Of a stretch of 64,000 nt of DNA, positions 46,210 to 57,794 are shown piece by piece. The stretch spans positions 186,001 through 250,000 of the forward strand of contig JAVYIG010000893.1 in the NCBI GenBank assembly GCA_035222895.1, given 5' to 3'. The DNA is from Strongylocentrotus droebachiensis. Taxonomy: Eukaryota > Echinodermata > Echinoidea > Camarodonta > Strongylocentrotidae. How positions within the stretch are numbered: position 1 is the stretch's first letter; every line of letters starts with the position of its first letter. Under the pieces are notes generated by a model. The model did no database searches. It was not told the origin of the DNA and was given only the letters and a program-made list of their open reading frames with translations. Position numbers and translations under genes: made by a program.

Positions 46210-48140
46210 ATGTGCTACGTATTATGACAACACACTGGGAAATGAAGCCTCGAAATCCTAAGCTTACAATGGCATTCAAAATACAGTTATGATTTGGTTT
46301 GTTTTTCTATAGTTAATTAATGACAAAATATTCACGACAAGTAGCTTTTTGGGTTTAGATTCTAATTATAGTATCCTGCAATATATATATTTAGTCAATT
46401 CCTGAATTGGAAAAAATAATCTGGGAAAAATCCGAGTTAGTTTAAAATGCTATTGTTATAGAAGTAGATAAGACGCCCAAGCAAAATGATTACCAAACAT
46501 ACATTTTTAGTTGAGTAATGAAATACTTCTAAAATACCCCTCATTCAATTTTTCTCTGTTGATTTATCGATGGATAATTTTTTGGAGTTTTATTTAATTA
46601 ATGGCTGATGCAAATTCATTGCATGTATTGCTGGTAAAAAATATACACTGCTATTATCAGAGGGTAAACAAAGGTCGACTAGAAATTACTAATAGAGTAT
46701 TTATTGATCGAATCAATTATTTTGTTATATTTCTTTTTCTTTTGTGTGCTCAATTTGTAGTAAACGTGATCATGATTGGCAAAGTATTATCCAAGTTTGG
46801 CATGCAATTACCTCCAATTTAGTAGGACACAATTAATGTCCTCATGTTGGGCAATCTCTTACCTAGCACTTATATTACAGGAAAACATATTTTCGGGTAA
46901 TATGTCCAAGAATTACGGGGGGTTAAAGTATCCATAATTTGTTTTCTCATCCTCTTTTGAGGTATTTATTAGCAATAACATATATACATACAATAAAAAT
47001 AAATCAAGGTTTTACAGCAACCATTGATAGAGTTTTTTGAACTTCACCTTCTTTTCCAAATTTTTAGTTACCTACACTTTCTAAACATGATTTAACCATA
47101 AACTTAAAATCAACCCATAAAGAATGTGCGTTGTATTTTTTTACCTTTAAATGAACATTTTATATAATTTAGAGAGACTGTATATTGTGCTACGTTACAA
47201 ATAAGATTCAACATATCGTAAGTTACATCGTCCACTTTATAGGCTATCACTGAAAGTTCTTCATTTATACATATATTTATCTTGAAACCATACGCATAAT
47301 ATGAATGTATTTATCGCGTAAAATGCGACAAAGTGTCCACGATCACTTCCAACAAGAAGAAAAAAGAAGAAAATACCTCAAAATTATTATATTTTACTTT
47401 TCATCATAAAAAAAAAACATTATTGAAAAGATTTGGTCATATCAGACGTGTATACTGTATACAGAGTGTTTACAAAGTATGACAACAGTGTATGTTTTGA
47501 AAAAGAAAAATATTCACGGGAGGATTCTTTCTAATCATTTTACATCAAACCTTTTTCGGACAATTTGATGGAGTTCTAGGCCAATCAAGAGCAGAAATAC
47601 AGGTATTTCATCTACTGGTTATCAAACTACATGTCTACTTTAAAGTAAAAAAAGCAAACCTCTTTTTTTTAATGTTTTGCTAAGCACAATGGTAAATTTA
47701 TATTATATGTATTTACAATACCATCCTGTATGAAATTCCGAATTTGTAATGAAATCATGATTTTCGGTAGGATCCTGTACGAAAATGCTACAAATGATAC
47801 GTGTATACCCGATAGATAACGTTGCTTTTCATCGAATTGCATTTCTAGTTTCTACACTTAAGCTACCATCTAAAATGTTGCAATGTAATTCAACACCACT
47901 ATAGTTCTACGAATACACAGAAAATCACCATATGTTGCAGATTATTTATGTAAGTGTACCTTTAGTCCTCAGAATGATAATCACACACATTCTAATCATA
48001 TAGACCAAATGACAACACTTGAAATCAGATTAGATATTCTTTTCTTAATTTTCTACTTTTGACCTGAAGGATGATGTTTAATTTAGCCGCAAAATCAAGG
48101 ACATGATTTCGAAAATGATCTAATTAAATGGCTAGATTTA
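46210..48140. other. AT-rich, no gene recognised
   Basis: Nothing recognised; the frame at 46601-46822 has no domain. Confidence 0.5.
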
Positions 48141-48144
48141 AATA

Positions 48145-48217
48145 AATGTTTGCCAGCTGAAGGTTGTAACATTCTACTATAGTAGCAGAATGTTACAGCC
48201 TTCAGCTAGCAAACATT
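48145..48217. ncRNA. Candidate pre-miRNA-sized hairpin
   Basis: Arms 48145-48175 (begins AATGTTTGCCAGCTGAAGG) and 48187-48217 pair over 31 bases with only one G-U-type and one C/A difference; the 11-base loop is ACTATAGTAGC. The sequence is not low-complexity, unlike most of the window. Size fits an animal pre-miRNA, but a small foldback element gives the same picture and I recognise no known miRNA seed. Confidence 0.35.
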
Positions 48218-48219
48218 AT

Positions 48220-49170
48220 AATATAGTTCAGTTTAGTTTTTCAGTTGTCTAACTGTTTCAATTGCATTGGCAAACTTGGCAAACAAAAGGCATATTGTGT
48301 CAATTTCATACAATTCCATGTGAATATTTCATCACAGTTTTAATCAAGTACACAATTTTAAAAGCCATAAATTATGGCTACGTCCAAATATGTGTTTTTC
48401 CGACGGCGTTGTGTAATATTCTACGCCATCAATTCAACTTGCAAATTTTCTTACCGTTTAAAATGCATTGACAAACATGGCAAACGAAATAAAAATTGTT
48501 TTAAACTTTCAATATCATAACAATGAAGAATAATTTTGAAGAAAGTATTTTTTCAGAAATTGCTCAACATTCCCATAGTAGGCTAGTTCAATAGAAATGT
48601 GCAAAAAAAAACTACATTTAAAAAGAGCATGCTTTTTTTAATCAATTTTGAATGATGTATTTGGAAAAATGTTAGTTAAAACACACCTTTTAAATTGATT
48701 ACTTTCAAGATTGTCAGAGTTTGTGTTGGGTATTCTGATAATTCACATTCCAAGTCCTTTTTTTTTTCTTCGATATGTTCTGCTGCGATTTTTGACATGA
48801 CATCTAGATTTGTTTTGACTAATGAATAAGCTATGCGGTATAAATAAAAACATTCTGAGTCATGCAGCCTAAATTTCGAATCACTTTATACGTATGAAAA
48901 CAGTTGTGTTGCTGTTAGTTTACTTTGCACATGATTTATATTTGCTGATTGCTTGTCATGAGTATAATGTGTTTCTTCAAATGCTTCATTATTGTTTAAC
49001 TTTGACTTCTTTGAAAAATAGCTATTAGCTGACAAGGGCAATCCAAACCATAAGTGGTGAATAAATAAACAATATAAAAATTAAATGATACTCATCTATA
49101 GTTATATTTCATGATTATCTGTATATCGTTTTGTTTTCTATGTTTGTATTATATAATGATAACACAGTAT
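48220..49170. other. AT-rich, no gene recognised
   Basis: Nothing recognised. Confidence 0.5.
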
Positions 49171-49175
49171 CTTAA

Positions 49176-49362
49176 AGGCCCACTGCACTACTTGTAGCTA
49201 CTTGCGGTCTCTATATAACAAACAATGCCTAATCGGTGACCATTGGTCCCCCATGATCCTCTTTTTCTTATGTTAACTGAGAGCTGAGTTGATGAGATAA
49301 CCACCTGTCCAGTGACCTTGCAGAGCGCTCTAATCTCTCCTGTAAACTACGGCAGATAAGCT
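49176..49362 (+). mobile_element. Family C short TTAA element, intact copy
   Basis: TTAA at 49172-49175 and 49363-49366. Starts AGGCCCACTGCACTACTTGT and ends GGCAGATAAGCT. 187 bases, no coding capacity. Its mates are at 19280-19452 and 57537-57721. Confidence 0.85.
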
Positions 49363-49974
49363 TTAACCATTTGATAGGCTAGTGGAAAACGATCAAATCT
49401 TTTTAAAAATAAGCAAGAATGTACAATGTATACTCAATATCTTATATGAGGTTTGCATTTTCATGAATAATATGATTTTCCACCAATTATTTACACCATT
49501 TTCGAATTTCGACATGAAACATCAGTCATTAAAATTGAATGCTTGTTTTTGTAATGGTAAATGGTATATCTATTACTAAAACTTCAAACTTCCTATATAT
49601 ACAAATATTTAGAAAAATTGAAATGTCAATCATAGCAACATTTATTGAAGAACTGGTAAAAAGAAAATATATATTTGTATACTTAAATAACTAAATGCAG
49701 CTTACTGGAGACATTTTCCCTTCATTCCTACCTTATAAGGTTTTAATTGCTTGGGGTTTTTTTAACCATCAAACCATGGGATTTCAAATATATTTCAAAC
49801 ATTTTGTTCTATTTTGTTTCCTTTCCTTTTTTTTTAGAATGAAGGGATACGTAGCTTAGGAGACCTTATATGATATGTACATCGATGTATAAATATATAT
49901 AATTCCTAACTATCAATATTCCTATCATTTGAGGGGGCCACAATATTATTGTACAAGCAATGTCGTTTAGTGGG

Positions 49975-50090
49975 CCCCTGTGTTTCCAATATGTATTCCT
50001 GAATCTGGTGTAAATGATTACAATTACTTTGTAATGTTTTGTTGGAAACAGAAATAAAATTGAATAGAATTGAATTGAATATATATATAA
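49975..50090 (+). mobile_element. Possible non-LTR 3' end with (GAATT)n tail
   Basis: GGAAACAGAAATAAAATTGAA followed by AATAGAATTGAATTGAAT looks like a retroelement polyadenylation region with a short repeated tail. No coding part precedes it. Confidence 0.3.
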
Positions 50091-50491
50091 TTGTATTTTC
50101 CCTTTTATCAGGACCAACTCTTATGAGATGAATATGGTATTTATATTTACATTTATAAGCGAGAGATACAATATTTGTAACCTCAGCTATGATGATAACA
50201 TGCATAGTAGCTTGACAATACGCAAGTGTATCGCAAAATGTTAGTGTTGCGACATTGTAACGTTGAAGAAAATAGTGCATATTTTCTCAGATTCCAAAAT
50301 ATTAAGATGCAAATATTATTTGTAATTATCGATTTTAAATGAAGAGTGGAAGCAATGAAATATGTAAGATGATTGTAGGTAGAATGGCCATCAAAATGTG
50401 ACCAAGTGGCATTGGTGTGTACTCGTTACTCATGGCCATTACCCAGCCATTACCACACATGTTAATTGTTATACTAAAAATACTTGTATCT

Positions 50492-50587
50492 GGAGGAAGG
50501 TTAGATGAGCGGGTCGTTCGTCAACATATTAGCCGAAACTGTCGGCCTGGTGTTCGGTGCGGTGGTATCAATGATGAACTAGGAAAG
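50492..50587 (+). CDS. Exon-like segment, unknown protein
   Basis: A 32-codon GC-richer open segment (begins GGRLDERVVRQHISRN, ends GINDELGK) in AT-rich surroundings stops in phase 0 at AAG|GTACAA, the donor starting at 50588. Arg-rich composition and sharp change in base composition suggest coding or decayed coding DNA. An acceptor at about 50491-50499 is poor. A transposase or paired-domain-like helix-turn-helix piece crossed my mind but cannot be supported. Confidence 0.22.
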
Positions 50588-50599
50588 GTACAAAATTCG

Positions 50600-51095
50600 A
50601 GCATTTAAATCATCAACACTAATCATAGTATCTTGCACCTACCTGAATACCTGGTTATCCACTGGTAGAATTCCCTCGGTCCTCCGTAATCATAAAGTTA
50701 TCATTTCTAATTGCAAATAGAAGCAAATAGAAGCAAATTCTGTCACAAAATCTGTCACAACAATTCTGTATAGCTGAGATTGTTTTCCTCCAGGATAAGC
50801 AACAAACACAACGCCTATCGCTAATGAATTTTTTTTTCACGGTTTTTCTTATCGTAAAAAGACCTGGATTCACAGTTTAAATCAGTATCGAGGTAAGGAG
50901 TATGGCGTTGCCAATTTTTCCGCCCTTCGTACGATTTCTAGAGGATTTACATGAAGAGTTATGTCACGATGATCGCAAATAAGAATATTTATTGAAGACA
51001 AGTCGGCGAACATCCCCGCCCGCGATAAGAAATGCTCTTTCGCAGTCACTCCTCATGAACTATCAATGGACCTTTTTTGATATCATTTCATAACA
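50600..51095. other. No gene recognised
   Basis: Contains a short tandem AGCAAATAGA (50706-50730) and a paired CTGTCACAA (50739-50760). Otherwise unremarkable. Confidence 0.45.
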
Positions 51096-51236
51096 AAAAT
51101 AGTAATGGCACCGGTCCAAGCTTGTAGCTGTCAATTTTTTTTTGTTCAGTTTAACCTCGTGAAAAGGGCTGAATCCAGTCCAAATCTGTTCCATTCATAC
51201 CTCGGCCAAACACAAACAAGCAACCAAGAAACAAAA

Positions 51237-51332
51237 ATGCTTTCTTCACCGGAAGCAAAACCTCGCTGGCTGGACCTGACTTTCACCTCTGCACCTTCAA
51301 TCACCGATGCTCGGACTTTTAATCGCAACAAG
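51237..51332 (+). CDS. Possible first coding exon
   Basis: AAAAATGCT opens a 32-codon frame (MLSSPEAKPRWLDLTF, then TSAPSITDARTFNRNK) ending in phase 0 at AAG|GTAAAA, with the donor at 51333. The frame continues upstream to an ATG at 51105, and the whole segment 51160-51330 is less AT-rich than its flanks. No pyrimidine tract lies directly upstream, so a first exon is likelier than an internal one. Domain unknown. Confidence 0.25.
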
Positions 51333-51384
51333 GTAAAACAAAAACAAAACAATAAAGAAAAACGTGTAGGAGATGGGTAAAAAT

Positions 51385-51680
51385 AAGACGTTCGACCTCA
51401 GCTTTCGTATGAAATTACCATCTTAAGTGACAGTCTGTATGACAGAAAGGTCGATCGGACCGTTGCTCATCGCCCAGGTCACAAGTTGAATGAGGAGATA
51501 ACACGTGTAGCTAGGTTAGGGCTTTTAGCCTAAGTTGTCTTGCGTTTTTACAATATGTCTCACCGGTGAGCAACCCTGGTGTGTCAACATTGTACATATA
51601 GATTTACACAGCCCAGAAAGTAGGTCACTTATCTACGCACGTCTCTATAGATTAAAACACAATTATACATCTTGATTACG
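51385..51680. other. No gene recognised
   Basis: Mixed-composition sequence after the exon-like segment. No feature. Confidence 0.4.
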
Positions 51681-51682
51681 TA

Positions 51683-51745
51683 TATAATATGTGTGTATAT
51701 ATTTATATATACATGTGTGTATATATACGTGTATGTATATATTAC
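51683..51745. repeat. (TA)n/(GTAT)n microsatellite
   Basis: Alternating purine-pyrimidine tract rich in TATA and GTGTGTATAT. Confidence 0.8.
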
Positions 51746-51749
51746 ATTT

Positions 51750-53640
51750 TTATTATAAACCGTAAATTTACACAATGCTGTTAAGTGAAAATTAATTGTG
51801 GGTGTATATTTATATTATATCAACATCGGCAGTGTTCTAACTGTAGAAGAATTGTCGTGCTTTATTTTGATTAGAATTATGATTAAATAAGGTCAGATAC
51901 ACGATTATCTTTGCTTTAAAATATTTCTGTGAACAAAATGAATGCAATGGATCAAAACCAAGTACACAATCAGAATAACAGTTTAGATCAAAATTGGACC
52001 ATAGAGACATGTTCTTTCTAACCGAATACATCTATACCTAAACCTAAAACAGAAAATAAAAAGTGAAAGTGTCCTTTCTCATACTTTACAATTGAACTAT
52101 ACGACTCACTATCAATGTACATTCAAACACCCCCCTCCCTACAAAATGTTTAAAACATACCTCAGTCATTTGCAATCCATCATTTTGTTGGAATTTATGT
52201 CACTTATTACCATTTTACTAATTTGACTCTAATTCCTTTTCCTTTTCTGTAGTGTTTTGTTTTTATAAATCACATATCTAATTTGTCTGTGTTGTTGTTT
52301 CATTAAAAGTTTTTGTCATCGTTACCATTTATCTTTTAATGTTTGATTTTTGTATAAGTTATTATTTTATTCAAATCAGGGCCTTCTTGTGTTGCTATAA
52401 TTGGGACTACCCTGTTTTTTAACAGAAAAAATAAGAAATTAATAAATGAATAAATATACAAGCTACTTATGAATAACTTGGTATAAATGCCACAACTCGG
52501 GTACACACAGATTTTGGATTAACCCCCGAATTCCAACATTGAGACTAACATTATGAAAAAATAGAAATCTAATATTTATCATGTACTATAGGCTCATGTC
52601 TTGTTTTGTTTTTTTAACCAAAGATTTTGATCACTTTTACTTGTTCGGTGTTAACGAATTGGGACTGCCCGTAGAGGGTTTATATTTTACCCAACCGGTT
52701 TTCAAATTAATTAACATACTAGATGACGTAATCATGAGTATGGTAATCAAACATCTTTCAAGCTCCCACGATACGTGCAATCGGAGGACTTTGTTAAATT
52801 CGGCCAGAGAGCTCGAAATGACAGTGAATTAGGGAATTCATGGATGTTACCGAAAGGAGAAAGTTTGATAGAAAATGATTTATTGATTTGATGCATTCTG
52901 ATGCGGATCTCCCCCCGAAGGAATGATGTATTATGTAAAATGAAGCATTTGCCTGAGCATTGCCAGTGAGCAGAGTTGTGGTTCGACATGGAGCATCTAT
53001 CTCGATGAAAAGATGTCGTCTGTGTTTACATCCTGGAGGACACATTCACGGAGGATACTCACTAAGATCGTAATGCCCGGTTATTGGATTCATTTGGATG
53101 TGCTAATAATGTGTGATCTGAAGAAGATTTTAAGGACAAAGTCATATCCATGCTGATGTTTTTCAGTCCTCGACTTCAGAAAGATTCGTTGGATACCGAT
53201 TCATCAGTGAAACGACTCTGATAGTCCCTTTTACTTTCTTTTGACGATGACGAGAGATGATCGTCATGTTTATCATGAGAATGAGCGAATCGGAGGTCGA
53301 CGAGTTCAAGGGTTACGACCTTTGAACTTGTTGTCATCCAATCTGTCGTTTATCATCTATAGCTTTCAAGTTACGCGGAATAACTTAGCATATTCTTGAT
53401 TGTCAGTACGGCAGCTTGAGCTTCTTCCCCTTTACTTTTTTTTTTTTAAATGAGTGCACGATATTATGTTTATGAAGCTTAATAATGTCTTAATGTTTAG
53501 AACAAAACTATGATATTCTCTAAAATGTGGGGCTCAACAGATGATTCAAATTGATGTACCTAAATTTTATGTCTTTAAGAGTATGGACAGGAAATTAATG
53601 ACCAACATATAGGCATATACTCATCATTAGGGTTTTTTTC
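51750..53640. other. No gene recognised
   Basis: AT-rich to about 52570. From 52580 to 53350 composition is more even and short frames occur on both strands, but none has a domain or convincing splice sites. An imperfect palindrome AGTTCAAGGGT / ACCTTTGAACT lies at about 53305-53330. Confidence 0.4.
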
Positions 53641-53649
53641 GTTGAGGGG

Positions 53650-53662
53650 TGGGGGGGGGGGG
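53650..53662. repeat. G run
   Basis: Pure G tract. Confidence 0.85.
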
Positions 53663-53969
53663 GAACAGACGCACATCGAGGGGTAAAGACATTGAGAGGG
53701 ATTAATATGTGCAGCACTAGTCTTGCTGAAAAAAATGATAATAAAAACCTTAAACTTTTATAGCGGATAATAATTATAATTTAGTTTTGTATGTGCCATA
53801 AATTATATACTTTGAAGTAAAATATATAATATAGAAAAACATAAAAGCAATGCGTGAAAGGATATGGTTTTAGGCCTTCCTTAAAAGTATCGAGAGAAAA
53901 TGAAAGGTGAATTACAATGGCATTGATTGGGGGTAGGTTGTGGGGTTGGTGTTTTCTTTTTCCTCTTCA

Positions 53970-53990
53970 CCTCCACCCCCCCCCCCCATT
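53970..53990. repeat. C-rich tract
   Basis: CACCTCCACCCCCCCCCCCC tract. Confidence 0.85.
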
Positions 53991-54367
53991 CTCAATCATT
54001 GTTTTCTCTAAAGCTGTTCGATGTAGGTTGGGGGCACGTGGCCCGACCCCGTAGGCCTACATACCCTGAATATCTTAACTGGATACACAATGAATGCAGC
54101 AGTAGTTGTCACTGTGGTAATTTGTATTTTAATCGAGCAACTGAATTAAACAAAAATGCAAAGTAGATATTATCTCAAGAGACGTCTACGTCCTCTTAGG
54201 CTACGCCCCTAATCTAACTCATAATAATACACGGCAAACTGACACCAAATATCAACCTCTCGTATACCGGTTAACAATGACCTGGGAAATTAACGACCTT
54301 TGACATTTACATATCACCTGCTATGGTACTAGCCTATTCGTATTGAAATTAGCCTGTATCTCATTTA

Positions 54368-54432
54368 CCCCCCCCCCCCCCCCCCAATCTCTCTCTCACT
54401 CTCTCTCTCTTCCTCTCTCCCTCTCTCTTTCT
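54368..54432. repeat. C run followed by (CT)n microsatellite
   Basis: C run at 54368-54385 then CT repeats to 54432. Confidence 0.95.
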
Positions 54433-55163
54433 TGCTTTAATTTTTACAGTAGGCCTATTTCTTAAATATCATATCAATTGGGGTAAACAAAACAACAACA
54501 AAATGTTGGTGATAATAGTCAAAATTGACTGGTTGCCATTAAAACACTAACCAACAAAAACAGTATATCAAAAGTTGCTCTTAAAGACCAGAAAGCTTGC
54601 CCTAAACTTATCCGACGTTGTAAAAGAAATATGTAGCGTGAATTCTACAATTACAAAGCGATTCTACCGTGCATAAAAGATGAATTGAATACAGTTCTGC
54701 ACCAGTTTTCATTTTCTGGAAAGACACATTTATGAATTGAATTTATCAGTAATTTTTGTTTAAAGTTTCCTTGCATCAAATCATAGTGATGGTTAAAAGG
54801 GGCACTTTACAATGAAGATATAACAAGAACCTCCACCCAGCACTTAATGTAAACTTCTAATAAATGAAATTATGATTGATGTGGGTTTTTTACGTATCTT
54901 ATCACGCCACCTTTTCGCGATATATTTATGAATATTTAGCGGACTCAACTTTATGCATACATTTTCTATCAAATTTAGTCTGTATATTACATGCAGTTAC
55001 ATAAATATGGCAATAACATCCCAGAGTACTGATAAAGACGTCTGTGTCGAGCTGATTAACTTGTTTGCTTAGAATACAACTCCGACCATTGATCCCCGGT
55101 AGCGTATAAAGGAAACAATAAAACGGGATTTCCCCTTTTTTCCACCTGACGAAGAGCTGGTGA

Positions 55164-55224
55164 CCAATCACTGACAGCGACGCATAGCTCCGAGGTGCAC
55201 GGTTAAGCCGGAAAGCCCGATTGG
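55164..55224. promoter_or_regulatory. Oppositely oriented CCAAT boxes
   Basis: GACCAATCA (CCAAT 55164-55168) and GATTGGTCAG (ATTGG 55220-55224) lie about 56 bases apart in a GC-richer patch (55140-55250) of AT-rich DNA. CCAAT boxes bound by NF-Y are common in animal promoters. No gene start could be tied to them. Confidence 0.2.
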
Positions 55225-55582
55225 TCAGCGGCGGCAGATGTTTACGGCCAATATTAACAGTGAATCATTTACCTTGTATTGCCCTCGGCCTTCATATTAT
55301 GAAACCATATCAATGCCAAAGTCGCACGTCATTTCTAGTCTATGTTTTCATACTTCTTTTGCCACATCGGGTGATAAATACCCTGGGAATTCAAAAATAG
55401 TTAGAACAATAAGGACATCCCTGGATGCATCTGTAACTTTTCAACTCGAAAATTTCGGAGCACGTTTGGTAGTCCTCATTTCAACCTCGCTTCATAAAAA
55501 GCTCCATAGCACGCTCCTGAACCTTCATAAACGTGCAAATGCTAGAACAATTAAATTCAGACTACAGTATATATTTATAGGC

Positions 55583-55815
55583 CATGTGCGGACAGGAGGG
55601 GGGGGGGGGTACAACTGACCCATGCCCACTCAAAACCCAATCGTGAATGCACTACACCAAACAAAATCTGACTCCTTTTCTGCCTCCTTTCAATATATAT
55701 ATATATATATATTTTTTTTTTCTTTTTTTTTCTGGGGGGGGGGGGGGGAGCTTTGCAGAAATTTTTGAAGGATTTCTTTTTTGTAATTACGAAATCCTGC
55801 ATCCGCCCCTGCATT
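55583..55815. mobile_element. hAT-like repeat remnant with G runs
   Basis: The right end AAATCCTGCATCCGCCCCTG (to about 55811) matches the CCTGGATCCGCGCCTG terminus at 29530. The segment also has G runs at about 55599-55608 and 55735-55749, and a (TA)n at 55692-55711. The left terminus was not found. Confidence 0.45.
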
Positions 55816-55877
55816 GAAATATCCACATATCGATTAGGCTGCCATAATATTTGCACCAATTATATGCACGACATACT

Positions 55878-56080
55878 AATGTTTCTAAGCGCTGTACCAC
55901 AATTAGCCCGGCAATAGCCTAGCTACCCTGATGACGCGCTCTGAGCTTCGAGGAATTTCTTCATGCCTGGTACCCACTCACATCACAAAATAGAGTGTCA
56001 AATGAAGACTTATGCCTTGCCAAAGGACATTGGTGCAACGGCGGGACGCGAGCCGCGAACCAGTGACACCTGTACTCATG
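55878..56080 (-). mobile_element. tRNA-headed SINE (S2 family)
   Basis: On the minus strand: a B-box-like GCTCGCGTCCCGCCGTTGC, the central CCTTTGGCAAGGCATAAG block, then a body with GGTACCAGGCATGAAG. The 3' end contains AGCGCTTAGAAACATT, identical over 16 bases to the 3' region of the LINE fragment at 58339-59050. Confidence 0.75.
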
Positions 56081-56109
56081 TTTGATGTTTTCAAAATAAA
56101 ATTTCACGA

Positions 56110-56330
56110 CGTCTGATCATGCAGATCGGTCTATGTTTAATCCAGCGACCTTGTCTTTGGGTAAGGCATTTCATCTACATTGCTCCTCTCCACTAGGGTG
56201 CTAAATGGATACTCGGTATACGCACTCGGAAAAGGCGACTAGCTAGAATGCTCCCCGAGGAGTGGAGAATGCACACTCTAATTGATTTCAGTGACCGGAA
56301 TATAAATGATAATATTGTAAGCGTATTGGT
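56110..56330 (+). mobile_element. SINE body fragment
   Basis: CCTTGTCTTTGGGTAAGGCATTTCATCTAC is the central block in plus orientation, followed by ATGGATACTCGGTATACGCA and AAAAGGCGACTAGCTAGAAT. The tRNA head is missing or worn. Confidence 0.55.
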
Positions 56331-56405
56331 CGGTCGTAACTAGTAAAGTGCCTTTAGTTAGGCCTATGAGAAACAGTTATTATCATTTGTTAACCATACT
56401 TATTT

Positions 56406-56522
56406 ATTATATATCATCATCATCATCATCATTATCATCATCATCATCATCATCATCATCATAATCATCATCATCATTATCATCATCATCATCATCTTCG
56501 TCGTCGTTGTCGTCATCATCAC
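56406..56522. repeat. (ATC)n microsatellite
   Basis: Long CAT/ATC array with a short CGT-containing part at 56496-56512. Confidence 0.95.
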
Positions 56523-56644
56523 TATCGTAGCCCTACTCCTTTACAATGAAGTCACACCATGCAGTGCCTATGGGACATTTAATACATCAATGCAAAACAG
56601 TCTAAATGATTATGTTTTTTAGTTGTAAAATAACTGTAGTCCCA

Positions 56645-56654
56645 CCCCCCCCCC
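56645..56654. repeat. C run
   Basis: Short C homopolymer. Confidence 0.8.
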
Positions 56655-56834
56655 AATCCCAGGAATCAGTGGAATAATATTTCAGTGACATAATTATAGA
56701 AGGTAACAAAAGCACACATTCGAGTCATGTTATGCCCTCCTTTCTCAGCACATAACCAGAGGTGGATCGTGTGCGTAAGGTACCAGACGGGTGCCCCTAT
56801 ACTTATTCCGTCCTTCTGTCTGTCTGTCTGCATC

Positions 56835-56836
<2 letters not shown>

Positions 56837-56874
<38 letters not shown>
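56837..56874. repeat. (CT)n microsatellite
   Basis: Pure CT run after a (TGTC)n patch at 56815-56828. Confidence 0.95.
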
Positions 56875-56877
<3 letters not shown>

Positions 56878-56879
56878 AG

Positions 56880-57480
56880 ATGATGCAATGTATTGGTGGT
56901 GGTGATCATTACGCCATATGTAAAACAAAAATAAAACAAAAACCGAATGATATTCACAGGCACAAGCTCGGCTAATATTATGAGTACGCCTAGATTCAGA
57001 GGCAGGATTTTTATTTAAGTGTTGTAGAGTGTTATCAAAGGTTGTCTAAGAGAAGTGGGATGGGATGGGTAGGGCTATGACAAATTACACCCTATCCTTA
57101 TTTTTTTAATAATTAGAATCCTTAGCTACACCACTTTATTTCGGGCACTTCTCAATGGAAAATATCGCGGCGGGATAATTCTCTTTGTCGACGACTCTAC
57201 CAGCTCGGCAGCTTGACAACCTGTGTTCTTTTATCACCAAAATTGACATTTATTTTATATTCACAAAATGAAAAAAATATAACGGAAACAAAGGAGTACC
57301 CCATAATTATAAGGCGGTGAATTATGTCTAAGGATTGATAAACTATCAACAAAATAAGGTATATACAAAACTACCTGAAGTCCTTTTGCTCTTATACATG
57401 AATGAAGATTTTTTTTTTTTTTAAATATGTGTACCAGAGAGTAGGTCAAACAAAGAACGACAGAAAAAGAACCGTTTTGA
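56880..57480. other. No gene recognised
   Basis: Nothing recognised; T run at 57411-57422. Confidence 0.45.
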
Positions 57481-57483
57481 AAC

Positions 57484-57793
57484 CAGGGCCCCATCTTACA
57501 AAGAGTTGATATCAATCGCAACTTAAAGGTAGGCGTTACTACTGCAGCTAGAAGGGATTAGACCACACAGCGAGCCAGCGAGGTCACTGTGACAGGTGGC
57601 TATCTCATTAACTCAGCTCTCATTTAACATAAGAAAAAGGATCATGGGGGACCAACAGGCACCGATTTGGGAAGTTTTCTATATAGAGGGAGCAAGTAGC
57701 TACAAGTAGGACAGTGTGCCTTTAAGTGAGATTGAGACTGTAAACTTGCGATTGATTGGGATCAGTCGAAACTCTTTGTAAGGCGGGGCCCTG
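57484..57793. mobile_element. Family D MITE, interrupted copy
   Basis: CAGGGCCCCATCTTACAAAG at the left and, inverted, CAGGGCCCCGCCTTACAAAG at the right form long terminal inverted repeats that continue through AGTTGATATCAATCGCAA / AGTTTCGACTGATCCCAATC. A family C element splits it at 57537-57721. Without the insertion the element is about 120 bases, matching the copy at 34001-34125. Confidence 0.85.
57537..57721 (-). mobile_element. Family C TTAA element nested in family D
   Basis: A reverse copy of 49176-49362, ending GTAGCTACAAGTAGGACAGT then GTGCCT. TTAA lies at 57533-57536 and 57722-57725, direct evidence for TTAA duplication at a site inside another element. Confidence 0.88.
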
Positions 57794-57794
57794 T

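Noticed and set aside
53305-53330. Nuclear-receptor-type palindrome AGTTCA...TGAACT
   Set aside because: One short imperfect palindrome without conservation or promoter context is expected by chance in 64 kb.
55238-55618. 126-codon plus-strand frame
   Set aside because: It looks less repetitive than most, but ends in poly-Gly from a G run and shows no known motif; not enough to call a gene.
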